Assembly: GCA_902806595.1 (NCBI GenBank)
Contig: CADCXC010000009.1
Coordinates: forward strand, 1,240,001 to 1,304,000
DNA length: 64,000 nt
Origin: Pyrenopolyporus hunteri
Taxonomy: Eukaryota > Ascomycota > Sordariomycetes > Xylariales > Hypoxylaceae
Reading direction: 5' to 3'
Shown: positions 22,905 through 34,293 of the stretch, one piece after another
Layout of the letters: the number at the start of each line of letters is the position of its first letter
Position numbering within the stretch: position 1 is the stretch's first letter
Made by a program: the position numbers and the translations under genes
Notes under the pieces: model-generated
Seen by the model: the letters and a program-made list of their open reading frames with translations, nothing else
The model's database searches: none
What the model was told of the DNA's origin: nothing

Positions 22905-23565
22905 ATGGATAATAGGCATCTGCTCACATATCTTGATACCGACCCGCCAAAACATCGACTAGCCATCGGCTCTACCTCAACCATACCACCAACACCTCAG
23001 TCCTTCTCCGAGAACCGCGAATTCCTATCCATCTTAACCGACGTACTCCGCCAGTATGCCGCGCAGGATCCCGGCCTAATAGCTCAGGCGCAAGCCTTTG
23101 CTGGCCCAGGTGGAGCAACCCTCGGCTCGGGCGGCGCGTTCTTCCCACAACAACGAAGACAACGCGGCACAAAAGGAACGGCTGCTGGCTTAGGTGGAGG
23201 GGGCGGTGCTGGCGGAAGCGGCGCAGGGGGTGCTAGCGCCCAAGGAGGTGCTGGAGGCGCTGGGGTCGGAGGACACGTCCATCTCAGCGACCTAAGGAAC
23301 CCGCCCGACTATGGAAGGATAGCATGGCCGGAAGATATTCTCGGTAGCATCGAGGTCGATGGATCGGGAAATATTATAGGAGAGTTCCAACCTAGCGGAA
23401 CATACCGTATCGTTACCAACGAGGGGATGTAAGTTCTCGAGAGTACCCCGACGGAACCAGCAAACTACGGTAACTAATCTTGTGCCTGAAAATAGTCTAG
23501 GCCTGAGTGATTTTCTTAGGACGAAACTCGTTGAAAGGTTGAGAGAAGAAGAGAAAAAGGCATGA
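22905..23565 (+). CDS. Conserved fungal protein of unknown function with Gly-rich linker
   Basis: Exons are 22905..23428 and 23496..23565. The 67-nt intron (GTAAGT, GTAACTAATC, AATAG) joins NEGI-LGLSDFLRTKLVERL in frame, giving 197 aa. The start is the ATG of MDNRHLLTYLD, not an upstream GTG that also lies in frame. There are three parts: an N-terminal segment with a helix (FLSILTDVLRQYAAQDPGL), a glycine/alanine-rich linker of about 45 residues, and a compact C-terminal block beginning HLSDLRNPPDYGRIAWPEDILGSIEVDG and ending in an amphipathic helix. The C-terminal block looks strongly constrained, but I cannot assign a family name. No signal peptide or membrane segment is visible. Confidence 0.75.
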
Positions 23566-25312
23566 CGTATACCAATACAACCTTGCCTATATACATGTAG
23601 GTTCCTATCAATGGTCTGTTCGAAACCCATGAGGTCCAATTATGTAAAAGCATGACGTACTTACATAGATACCCACATGTAGTGTAAATGTAAAGACGAT
23701 AGGTTGTTCCCAATAAGGACGCGAATTGGTAGTATATCGGACTACATGTACTCAATATCACATGCATGTACGGTACGTGGCTATTGTTACACGTATAAAA
23801 GGTCTTCAGCCTATTACACTCAAGTTATACGTTCTTCGCTTAGTTACATATTCTACCTGTTAGACATGTAGATACAGTTGGGTTCTTGTTTATAAAAGCC
23901 TCACAGACACGTTGACTTGGTCAACATCACCAGCAAAGCTAAATATATTGTGCAACGACAATACGAAGGATTAGAGCGGCTATAAATAGGTACAATACAC
24001 ACATGTGCCGATGGCTCTATTAAGTACGATTCAAATAAACGGCTCCAAGATAAGCCAAGAATAGGTATCGTCGACATAGGCCTTCAAACACCCAACGGTA
24101 TGCTCCGAGACATTTTATATCCCGGCCGAATCAAGATGATTAGGTACCTAGGTAGTTACGACGTCCCGTGCTACCAACGTTGAAATTTGTCTTCCGAGAC
24201 CTGCGTCATCTAAGCCCAATGCGAGAAAAGGTACATGAGATAGTTCCATTATCTAATAGTCAAGTGCCACAGGTTACCATTTTGTAAGACACGACCCTGA
24301 CGATACCTGCCAATCAAACGCGCTGTGCGTGACATCGAATGCCAGTCGATCTTTCTCCGATCTCTTGGACTGGTGGTAATTCCCAAGGGTAGGACAGCAA
24401 GATCTAGCTGCATGTGTCGTTCGACGCTGACATGTGAGTTTGGCCGCAATAATTTAAGGAAATCGCCGTGCACAAGAACCTGGGGGTTTCTGACAGGACG
24501 GAGGCAGGGGCAGAGGGTTAGTTAGGTATTCATTCTCTCAACAGCCAAGTGCGGCATTATATTTAGTTCGTTTTTAGCTTTTATTTCCTTTTCTTCTTTG
24601 TTTCTCTTCTCTTCTTTCCCTCTTTCTAATGCAAGCGACTTTTGACTCATATGTATCAATGTCCCGAAAGCTTCGTACTTGAGCTCGGATCGGTCGAGGA
24701 CATCAACGGTTGAGGTAAGCCTCTTCCAATAGCCTCGAAACATTTGATTAAGTTGGGAAGAAAAGCTTTGTTTGACTAGAGATCGAGTGTGACCTTCGAG
24801 GTTACAAGCCAGAGAGATAGGAAACAAAAGGCTAACTATCTAACTAACCTTCATCATGAAATAGGGACTTACATGTAGGGACTTAGGTTTAGTTCCTGAA
24901 TTGCTAGTGCTCGGGAAACGTGGAAAGAGTCCCTTTGATGCTTGAGCGTGAGGTATTCGATACGGTCGAGAATCACCAAGAACCAGGCAAAGGATCAAGT
25001 ACTCGATACGGTGGCGCAGTTAGCGGCTACACACTAATAAGGCTGCGTTTGGTGCCAAGATTCAAAGTCTTGCCAAGCGTGCACAGCTACGCTACGACCG
25101 CTACGACCGCTACAACCCCCCTAACCTTAGAGGAATTGCCTATACTCCACTCTCCGTCACCCCCCTGTGTACCCCCGACCCCGGCCCCCGGTCCCTAGTT
25201 CAGAGCCCCTCGCTGCTAGACGTAACTTCATGACGATCTCATCAACCTTCGCCATCATTCAGAAAACACCATCAACGCCAACGCCGACGCCAACGCCATC
25301 GCCCTCGACAAG
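23566..25312. other. Intergenic, long SNF1 upstream region
   Basis: 1.75 kb without a convincing gene. The left part is AT-rich with one GGTACCTAGGTAG motif near 24142. The part next to SNF1 holds short direct repeats (CTACGACCG units near 25090) and an upstream ATG listed separately. Confidence 0.5.
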
Positions 25313-25370
25313 ATGGCCTCCCGAGCGTTTGACGAAGAGGAGCTTTCCATGTCCTTGTCTCCCTCCCTGA
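25230..25370 (+). promoter_or_regulatory. uORF overlapping the SNF1 start codon
   Basis: An ATG at 25230 opens a frame of 46 codons that runs past the SNF1 ATG (25313) in another frame and ends at 25370. It encodes Thr-Pro repeats (ACG CCA units). If transcripts include it, it should lower SNF1 translation unless skipped. The transcription start is not known, so its presence in mRNA is unproven. Confidence 0.35.
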
Positions 25371-27872
25371 TCCGACAAAAAAACAATGGCGCTCGAGTAC
25401 CCGAGATCAACGTCACACACCCGACCGGCGACGGCTCCAACGGAAGGTCTCGAGCCGGTAGCCAGCTTTCCGACCAGGCATCGCAGAACCGCGAGAAATC
25501 CAAGACCGACCAGCGTATCGGCGCATACAATATAATCAGGACCCTTGGTGAAGGGTCCTTCGGAAAGGTCAAGCTGGCCGTTCATAGATCGACCGGCCAG
25601 AAGGTCGCCCTCAAAATCATCGCACGTAAGAAGTTGATTAGTAGAGACATGGTTGGGCGAGTGGAGCGAGAGATCGAATACCTACAACTGCTTCGACATC
25701 CTCACATCATCAAGCTGTAAGTCGACATTTGCTAACGGGAATAGTCCAAACTCTCCAGCTTTGAAACTATTCGGGTTTACTAATTGAGCAACGACAGCTA
25801 CACTGTGATCAAGACTCACGCCGAGATCATAATGGTCTTAGAATATGCCGGCGGCGAGCTGTTCGATTATATTGTCAAACACGGCCGATTACCCGAAGAC
25901 CAGGCCCGAAAGTTCTTTCAGCAGATGATATGCGCCGTCGAATACTGTCACCGGCACAAGGTGGTGCACCGAGACCTGAAGCCCGAGAACCTGCTTCTCG
26001 ACGACAACCTCAACGTGAAGATTGCGGATTTTGGCTTGAGCAACATCATGACGGACGGAAATTTTCTCAAGACTAGCTGCGGGAGTCCCAATTACGCGGC
26101 TCCGGAAGTTATTAGCGGGAAGCTGTATGCGGGACCGGAAGTCGACGTGTGGAGTTGCGGTGTCATTCTGTATGTTCTGCTGGTGGGCAGACTTCCCTTC
26201 GACGACGACCATATCCCCAGCCTCTTTTCGAAGATTCAACGCGGTGTCTTCACGGTCCCTCACTGGGTCCCGTCTGACGCGGCAAGCCTAATTCGAAAGA
26301 TGCTGCAGACTAATCCCGTGCAGCGTATTATCATCGACGATATTAGACAGGACCCTTGGTTCTTAAAAGATCTGCCTGCTTATCTGGCCCCCCCCGTCGA
26401 GGAATTCTTTAATACCGGCGTCGACCCCAATAGGGCTATCAGGCCGAGCGATATCGCTCCTCATGCTCCCCCTAAGGTCCAGGAGAAGCTTCACGACGAA
26501 GTCACTGAGAAGATCAGCAAAACGATGGGTTATGGCAAACGCGACGTCCAGGAAGCCCTTGAAGCCGATGAGCCTTCCGCCATTAAGGATGCGTATATGA
26601 TTGTCCGTGAGAACAAACTTATGCAAGTAAACCGTAAGTCTTATTTTCTTTTTTCTATTGCAGTCAATTGCGAATTTCTCTGATTTATCATAGCTGCTTA
26701 TGGCACGGGTGCCGATAACCCCTACTTTGCAACATCTCCCCCGACTACCGATGCCGAAGAGCAGATGCGTAGCGTCTCGGAAGCTATGGGTAACACAGCT
26801 TTAGACAGCAGGCGTAATTCTCAATCGGACTACCCGAGCGAGTCCCAGGCTAGCCCACTCGCCGACTCTTCCCGTTCTACCACCTCGACGATTACCAGCT
26901 CCTCCCCCCGCGGATATGTTAGCCATGTTGGAATCTTACCTACAAGTCTCCCCTCGCTACATAAGAAGTATCTTGAGCGCCAAAACGCCGGGATCGACGA
27001 ACCCTTAGACGCTCAACCGGTACCTGAAGTTCCTCTGCAGCCTAGAACGCCTGCCGAGCAGCAAGAAGCGGCTCGTCGCCTCAAGCCTCACTCTAAGAGC
27101 GCTATGAGACTGGATGATAGTCAAACTCATCCCCAAGCCATGACCCCGGTTGCGCCCAAGAGGACCAAACAAGTACGCTGGCAATTCGGCATCAGATCGC
27201 GGAATGCCCCCTTTGAAGCCCTGTTATGCATATATAAGTCGTTAGCTAAACTAGGCGCTACGTGGGTTGTAGACGAGGATTACGAAAAGGTGCATGGTTC
27301 GGATTCGTAAGTGTCCCAGCCAACGATTGAATCTTATTGAGCACACCGATTACTAACTGAATTAGGGACCCATACCCTACCAGGGCGTCGAACGGATCAG
27401 AGGAGCACAATCCGTACGAAGGGATGTCACCGGATGAAATTGACCTGGAGACGTTTGATCCCGTTAAATACTACAAATTGCCAGCTGACCCATGGCATAT
27501 AGTATGCCGCTGGAGAAAAGATGGTGAGTTGACCTAGCCGGTTTAGAATTCGTACGCACTATTCTAATACCCCTCGTAGATATCCGAAGGACTTCGGTCT
27601 CTTCAGGGCATGCCACCGCCGAAGCTGCTTCGGACGACAATACCTACGTCTACTCTGTCATGGATAAACGGAAGCAAGACTTCGTTTGGATGCGAATGGA
27701 GATCCAAATTTATGAAATGGACCCAAAGGATAAAGTCTACCTTGTGGACTTCAAGTGCACAGGTTACGAACGGCTCGACGGCACCTTGCTAGAAGAGAAG
27801 GCCGTCATGAGTCCGTTCCCTTTCCTTGACATGGCGGCTAAGTTGATAATGCAGCTGGCCGAGGCTGACTAG
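25313..27872 (+). CDS. SNF1: SNF1/AMP-activated protein kinase catalytic (alpha) subunit
   Basis: Ser/Thr kinase that senses energy status and relieves carbon catabolite repression, acting with beta and gamma subunits. Five exons: 25313..25716, 25798..26633, 26694..27306, 27366..27523 and 27580..27872, giving 767 aa. All splice sites are GT-AG and phase is kept. The kinase domain starts at YNIIRTLGEGSFGKVKLA, with ATP lysine K101 in VALKIIARKK, catalytic HRDLKPENLL and metal site DFGLSN. The activation loop FLKTSCGSPNYAAPE has Thr227 as the expected upstream-kinase site. A UBA-like autoinhibitory segment (KISKTMGYGKRDVQEAL) follows, then a variable linker. The C-terminal KA1-like beta-gamma-binding domain (QFGIRSRNAPFEALLCIYKSL to the end) is restored by the last three exons. 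A longer mRNA could carry an overlapping uORF. Confidence 0.95.
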
Positions 27873-28654
27873 AGATATGGGTCCTAATGGCACCGATAAT
27901 TGGTACTCAGTCGCACGACTCGGCTAGGATGATCCAAGTTTCTCCTACTAGGCGGAAGTTTTTTCTTTTCTTTTCTAACCAACGAATTAGTTTCATTGCT
28001 CTTGTTTCACACTCGGCCGATTTCGGGCGATGGAGGCCTCTTAGACATACTGGACACTCACGGACGTATACCTACTTTGTGCCGGACATAGAAAATTCGG
28101 CAAGGAAGGAAGCCGACGGGATGGCATCTTGACACTAAAAATGGGTGGTACGGAACCAGGGAAAGCATCTGCGTTGGAGTTTATTGAATGAGACCTACAG
28201 GGAGAACGAATGGAGTTTGTTATACCCCGGCGGAGGAGGATGGATGAGGATCAACAAGACGGAAAGGCGAAGAATGCACACGAGGTTTCGTTTCGACTTG
28301 ACCGTTCCCCATAGCTCAATCGAGGACTCGGTGTTTCTTTTCCATGCGCGGCGGCAATATTATAGCCTTCGGACCGAGTCTATATTCAAGACTAGCGTTT
28401 GATGTGCATTAGAGGTAGTCAGCAGCTACCTATGACTGAATGGAGTATCGTATTGGATTTACAATTTAGTATGTACCTATTTATTCATTGATATGTACTC
28501 CGGGGTCTGTCTCAACCACCAACTATATCTCGTGTAATGGGTGATTCATATGCCACCCACCGCTCTACGCCGTACAATCTCTCCCCTAAATCCCAACCGC
28601 AACACTACCATCACCACCCATACAACCTTCTCCCCATCCCCCCTACCTCCTCCT
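27873..28654. other. Intergenic between converging genes
   Basis: 782 bp between the SNF1 and FAD oxidoreductase 3' ends. Small open frames (up to 85 codons) show no motifs. No repeats are obvious. Confidence 0.5.
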
Positions 28655-30557
28655 CTACCCGCGCACAGCACCAAAGTCCATGTACAAGCTGCCCTTAGCA
28701 TCCACGACGCGGACCTCGTCCTCGCAGCGGGCGGCTGCGACCCGGCGCTCCGTCAGCTCGTACTCGGGCGGCAGGTCGATCTCGACGTCCTCGCCCCCGA
28801 GCATCATGTCCGCCACCGCCCGCGCCGACAGCACCGCGTTCGGCATCCCGTGCCCCGTGTACCCCGCGCACACGAACAGGCCCCCCGAGTCCCCGCCCCC
28901 GCCTAGGCCCGCCGGCACCGCGCCCACCCACGGGTGCCCGTCCCGCGTGTACCCCATGATGCCCGTCCACTCGTACGTCGGCTCCAGGTCTTGCTTGGGG
29001 AGGGGGGGCGCGGGCTCGGTTTTCGGGTGTTGGTGGTGGCGGCCGGAAAGCGAGAGGTCCACCGCGTTCGACAGCTCCCCGCGGAGGTACCACGACACCG
29101 GCTCGTCGACGCTGCCGTCGTCCCACACGCCGATGCCCCGGCCCGCGGCGTGCTGCCTCCCGCCGCCGAAGACGAGCTCCGCGCTCGGAGGCGGCCGCTG
29201 CACGAGGTAGTCGTCGCGCGCGAAGGCGTCGACGGGCTCGCCGACTAGGTAGTACGTGTGCCCGATGTCGAGGGGCGGGTCCGAGGGGGACGGAGGGGCT
29301 TCCGGCGGCTTGAGCGAGGAGACTTGGCCCCGCGTCGGGATGAGAAGGTCGCTGAATTGCGGGAGCAGGTGCGACGTGTACCCGTTCGTGGCGAGGAGGA
29401 CTTGCGGCGCGACGACGGTGCCGCGGGGGGTGTGGACCGTCCATATACTGTTAGACTTAGGCGCGGTGCCGGAACTACTGCTGCCGTCGAGAGGACTGCT
29501 GAGGTTGGCGGACGGTTCGGCTCGCGAGAGCCCGGTCACGGGCGTGTGGACTTGCAGGTTGAAAGACCCCTTCTTCGACCCGTTGTCGTTGGCGGCGAGT
29601 AAGCGCTCTAGCACGAACGCGACCAGCTTATACGGCCATAGGCTCGCGGCGTTCCACTGGACTATGGCCCCCTCGGCGTGCGGTATGCGCAGGCCGTCGA
29701 GCGTCAGTTCTCGCCGCTCGCCCTCGAGCAGGTACGCCGGGCTGCCGGCTAGGTCGCCTTCGCCCTTCTCGCCCTTGGTCACGACGGCTACGTTGGCGGC
29801 CAAATCCGGGTACTTATCCGTTAGGTTGGCGACGATGTTGCGCGCGATCTCGAAGAGCTCGGCTGAGTAGTAGGCGTGCACGCCGCTGGTCGAGCGCCAG
29901 TCGCACGGGATGGAAAACTCCTCGACGAGGCTTTTGAGATATAGGAAGTTGCGCAGCTCGAACGAGGCGATGTGTGGCGCTGATGATGTGTAGATCGCGG
30001 GTTGGCAGTGGCCGCCGTTCTAAGTTGATAGGAGTATTAGTGAGTGAAGCTGTAAAGGATGTGAGATGAGATATAGTATAAGACGGTATTAAGTAAGAGG
30101 TTGCACCGATGTCTCGATAATGATTAATTTATAGGACATAGAGATATATAGAGGACTCATTTGCTAGTCCATCATTACGAGCGCAAAGGGAAAGGGGGTA
30201 AGTGAAAAGGGGTTTATGCCTACGGCCCTCTACTCAGAGACCGGCTTAATACAGTAATCCCCATCCCGAATATAGAGAAAATCACGCCGAACTACTCACC
30301 CTGCCAGTAGCTCCCCAACAGGCCTCTCTCGCCTCAAGCATAACAACATTTAGATCAGGTTGCTTCTCTTTCAAGAAATGGGCGGCGAAACTCCCCGTGA
30401 TGCCGCTCCCCACGATAACCACGTCGGCGGAGCGGGGCAACTCCTTAGTCGTCCGATGGCCTAGCAATTTCGCCGAAGGTTCCTTATGCCAGTACGATTT
30501 AGTCGGATTGTCGACAGGCAGGCCAGATTGGCCCTCAATTAGCTGGGCCTGCGCCAT
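28655..30557 (-). CDS. DAO-family FAD-dependent oxidoreductase
   Basis: Oxidoreductase of the D-amino-acid oxidase/glycine oxidase fold, similar in layout to fungal proteins related to gamma-glutamylputrescine or sarcosine oxidases; the substrate is unknown. Exons are 30300..30557 and 28655..30019. The 280-nt intron (GTGAGT...CACTAATAC...CTTAG) is long for this window, but joining it restores GATGR-NGGHCQP, a diagnostic family block. The protein is 540 aa. The FAD motif VVIVGSGITGSFAAHFL is at about 48-64, and EAREACWGATGRNGGH at about 77-92. The C-terminal FAD-contact segment is WTGIMGYTRDGHPWVGAVP...VCAGYTGHGMPNAVLSARAVADMMLG. No signal peptide is seen, so it is probably cytosolic or peroxisomal; the end (GAVRG) is not a PTS1. 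GC content is very high in the second exon. Confidence 0.88.
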
Positions 30558-30900
30558 GTTGGCTCCCAAACTACCTCTTCGTCTCTAATACGGCGGGAAA
30601 GCAGAAACCGGATTAAATAGTTGAGACGGATGAGAATATCAGAACTCACACCCGGATTATTCTCACCTCGAAATGTCGAAAAGATCTAGGGAACCACGGG
30701 CATAGGTGAGAATCAAGTAACTATCAGTAAGAATTGAACTATTCAATAATATATAGATAGATTGGTGCGGCCCATGGCTATATGTGTAAGAGGTGCGGAT
30801 ATGTTAACAAAGGTACCTGAGTATAAAGATGGACCAGGCACCTCACCTCTCAAGTGAGATACATAGGTACCTACATGCAGGTAACAACCTGGGTCTGGCA
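30558..30900. other. Promoter region of the FAD oxidoreductase
   Basis: 343 bp between the start of the minus-strand oxidoreductase and the left end of the MITE. It includes a GTACCTAC-type motif near 30870. No gene is seen. Confidence 0.5.
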
Positions 30901-31469
30901 CACGCCGGACCATAAGCAATTTTTCCGCCAAACCGCCAATTCAAAGAATTTCTAGAAATTCAAGTTGAAGACCCACTTTATTACAGGGGTGCGCTAAGGC
31001 TATAGGGTACTACAGCGTATACACGCACTAAACCCCCCTATAAATACAGGGCTTACAGCGCTTACTATCACTAGAAGGCTATCGTATATATATCTACTAT
31101 AACCTTACGCGTTTATTCATTTATTACAACGGCATAACGCAATTATGTCATATGATACCTACCTTTTTATAAATATAATTAACTGCTAATTAAATATATT
31201 ACTTATTTTTATTATATAGATTCGTAGCTATATAATGCGCTATAGTTGAATAGTATACTGCGTTGCGTATATAAGGTAGTTGGGAATTTTATGGTAGTGG
31301 ATTACATAATTGAATTGGTACTTAGGTACAAAGGGATGCGCTGAAGGTAAGGGAGAATAGCGCTGTAAGCCCTATAACTTTAGCGTACCCCTGTAATTAA
31401 AGTGGGTCTGACATCTGGAAATTCTTTGAATTGGCGGTTTGGCGGAAAAATTGCTTATGGTCCGGCGTG
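30901..31469. mobile_element. 569-bp MITE with long terminal inverted repeats and 6-bp TSD
   Basis: The two ends are inverted copies of each other. The first 52 bp (from CACGCCGGACCATAAGC) match exactly the reverse complement of the last 52 bp. Recognisable similarity continues, with small gaps, to about 110 bp (CCCACTTTA, ACAGGGGT, GCTTACAGCGC). The centre is very AT-rich and has no coding potential. The element is flanked by the direct repeat CTGGCA at 30895..30900 and 31470..31475, a plausible target-site duplication. It is therefore a non-autonomous miniature inverted-repeat element. The 6-bp duplication does not fit Tc1/mariner (TA); I leave the superfamily open. It sits between the FAD oxidoreductase promoter and the second HET gene. 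Confidence 0.88.
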
Positions 31470-32073
31470 CTGGCAGCTTCTGACAGCTGTCTCGGTACTT
31501 CTGCCAGGTATCCAGCAAGTGTCGATGGTACCTAGGTACCTAGGTAGGTAGGTATTAATTAACCCTTCCTCCTATATCGACGCCGCCAAACTTCACTTCT
31601 ACATAAACAACAAATATGGCTTCCTTAGTATATGCTGCTTTTCTTTGCCCTTACTCTTGCTTTCGTTTACCATTTTCTTCTAGTGATAAACGCAATAGGC
31701 ATCTTCTATTAGATGGTACCAGACGTTAGGCCTACCATAGGCCGAATATTCAGCTCTGCATAGCGTATATGCTTGTGTTCATTTCCGTGGCAACATGAAA
31801 TCCCCGGGGCCCGAGAGAGTTCCGGGACAAGGCTGTCGCAGCTTATACACCAACCACCGATACTCTATTGCTGAATGGCTTATCAGCCTAATCATCGTAA
31901 ATAGAGACTGATCCAATTATAATGGCGGCTATCGCGCTGCTATATGCTACGCTCGAGTCGGGGGCCATTGGCTCTATTCATCTATCCTTCTTCCCAGCCT
32001 TCGAGCTATGTTGGGTTCGAAGTAGCTCTGCCTCCCTAGTCCAGCAGCTAAACGGCATCTTCCATTACGAGCC
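31470..32073. other. Intergenic upstream of the second HET gene
   Basis: 604 bp containing a clear run of the GGTACCTAGG/TAGGTAGG motif at about 31527-31554. A plus-strand open frame from about 31922 overlaps the HET start in another frame, lacks motifs and is not called. Confidence 0.5.
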
Positions 32074-34293
32074 ATGCGTCTTCTCAATGCTTGCAGCGGA
32101 GAAATGGAATATTTTATTTCATATGCTTCTATTCCTCCTTATGCTATCCTCTCTCACACCTGGGACACCGAAGAAGTCTCGTTTCATGATTGGGAGATGG
32201 GACCCTGGCCCAATACTAGATCCAAAAAGGGCTTTCAAAAGATAGAGTATTGCTGCCGACAGGCAGTTAAAGACGGCATCGGTTGGGTATGGGTTGATAC
32301 GTGAGTTATTCTAAGTATCCTTCAATGGAGACATGCCCAGGGTGCTCGAGAGCCATTGCCGACTGAGCCGCACAGGTGCTGCATCGATAAAGCTAGCAGC
32401 GCCGAGCTCTCCGAATCCATTAACTCTATGTTTCGGTGGTATAAAAATGCCGCCGTATGCTACGCCTACCTGACCGACGTGCCACGCGATTCGACCAGAT
32501 CGACTATCGACGAGCAACTGGCTAAGAGCCGCTGGTTCACTCGTGGCTGGACGCTCCAGGAACTTATAGCGCCGTCAGAACTTATCCTCTTTGCCGAGGG
32601 CTGGCACCGAATTGGGACGAAGGCAGAGCTGTCGGCTTGTATATCCAGAATCACCGGTATTCAAGAGATGTACCTAAATGGTGGGGATATCCTCGAGGCG
32701 AGCGTTGCTAAGCGCATGTCTTGGGCTGCGAATAGGCAAACATCACGTGAGGAAGATACAGCGTATTGCCTCCTCGGTATCTTCGACGTGAATTTCCCCC
32801 TTATCTACGGCGAAGGACAACGCGCGTTTCAGAGATTACAGGAAGAAATAATGAAAATATACCCCGAGGACCACACCCTATTCGCCTGGGGGGCCGTCAC
32901 TTCACAATTATCTAAACGAGTAGTAAGCCATTCCCAAATATTAGGTCACGAGTCTCTCGAGTGGGACCCCAATGATGATGGGTCGCTGCTCGGGTTGCTG
33001 GCCCAGAGTCCCAAGGACTTCGAACATTCGGGACGCTTCGTCTGTTGTCCGGATAAGATGTATTTCTTCCGTGACGGAGGGACGCGGCCAAAGCCCCCCG
33101 CCATGCTTGGTCGCACCGTGCTCGTGACGCTACCTATACTGGATACTAGGTGGAAGTTTATAAAGTTCTCCTTCGACGACGAGCTACCGATAGCGCACCT
33201 GCGGCAATTCTATATCGCCGTGCTACTCTGTGGGTACCAAGACATACATTCATTCAAGCTGGTAACAATCCCGCTGGTACGCTGCCGTGGCTATATGGGA
33301 CGCACACGCGAAATTGTCGTTAATGAAGAGATCACGTCTAAGATATTGATGACATTTAACGCTGGAAGGCCGCTCGGTATTTCTCGTGAGCTCGCGGTCG
33401 AGAGCCAACGGAGGCGCCGCCCATGTATGGGCGATATCATTGTGAGGCGGTTCGTCTCATGTATACCCCTCACGCTTAGTTGGGACGCCAAGGGTGTCAA
33501 GGTTCTGACTATAGAAGGTGTTATTAAGGTCTCACCACCGGCCAACGGTAGGATTGTGTGTTACCTGATGGAGTACGACAGCCGGACAGGATTAGCGTTG
33601 TGTATAAGCCGTATGGATGACTATGCGGCCGGTACCGGCACCCTTCATTTCTCAGTGCTGCCCATCTACTGCCGCTCTTTCGTGCTCAGAGCCGAGGACG
33701 AGGCGTCGTGGGGCGGAATAGATATTAATCAGGGAATCGGGGGCGAAGAGCCAGATAAAATCAAACAGGATCGGTCGGAGAGCCTCAGGGGGCGGGTACT
33801 CCCACAGGAAGTAAGAGAAGTCGGTGTTGCCACAATCGCAAGCTCGGACGAAGACGAAGCTGAAGACGAAGATGAAAACAAAGGTATGAATGGGGTCGAC
33901 CCGGAAAACCATACCCCAAACTCAAGTCCAGCCACAGCCGCCGCAGCAACTAAAGTATGCGTATCCTCACGGCTCGGAGCCTTGCCCACTCGCATTCCGG
34001 AGCTGCCACGCTTCAAGGATACGACCGAGGCGTTATCATACCTATGGAATCATTGGGACGAGGTGCCGTGTATGCAGACGATGGACTCGACGCAGACATG
34101 GGAGGTGCCGGAGCAGGGGTGCATACCTAGCGTGCGCATCCGGGCTGAGCGCATGTACATCGACGACGACCCGGACCAGCCCGTCGACATCGTCGACATC
34201 GTCATCCAGCCCTCCCTCGACGGGCGCGAGACCGTCACCGAGAGCGAGGGCGCCCGGATCTACGCCGAAGGCGTAAGGAGATGTTATTATTGA
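32074..34293 (+). CDS. HET-domain protein (HET-E/D-like N-terminal HET plus C-terminal extension)
   Basis: Exons 32074..32300 and 32376..34293 give 714 aa. The 75-nt intron (GTGAGT...CACAG) joins WVDT-CCIDKASSAELSESINSMFRWY, the typical core of the HET domain of the subclass seen in vegetative-incompatibility proteins. The protein starts MRLLNA, followed by YAILSHTWDTEEVSFHDW from residue 23. Downstream come SRWFTRGWTLQELIAP, ITGI and MSWAANRQTSREEDTAYCLLGIFDVNFPLIYGEGQRAFQRLQEEI, all characteristic. The following 350 residues hold a beta-rich region of unknown fold, then an acidic stretch (SSDEDEAEDEDENKG) and a short C-terminal domain. No NACHT or WD repeats follow, unlike HET-E. It lies 600 bp downstream of a MITE. 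An allorecognition or cell-death role is family-based only. Confidence 0.88.

Noticed and set aside
28695..29602. Long GC-rich frames on both strands over the FAD oxidoreductase
   Set aside because: They are shadows caused by high GC3; only the frame with FAD-binding blocks is coding.
31922..32245. 107-codon frame overlapping the start of the second HET gene
   Set aside because: It runs in another frame over a clear HET exon, and its own sequence has no family features.
10490..34293. Biosynthetic gene cluster around the oxidase, PigL_N-like and FAD genes
   Set aside because: There is no polyketide synthase, NRPS, terpene cyclase, P450 or cluster regulator; housekeeping genes separate the candidates.
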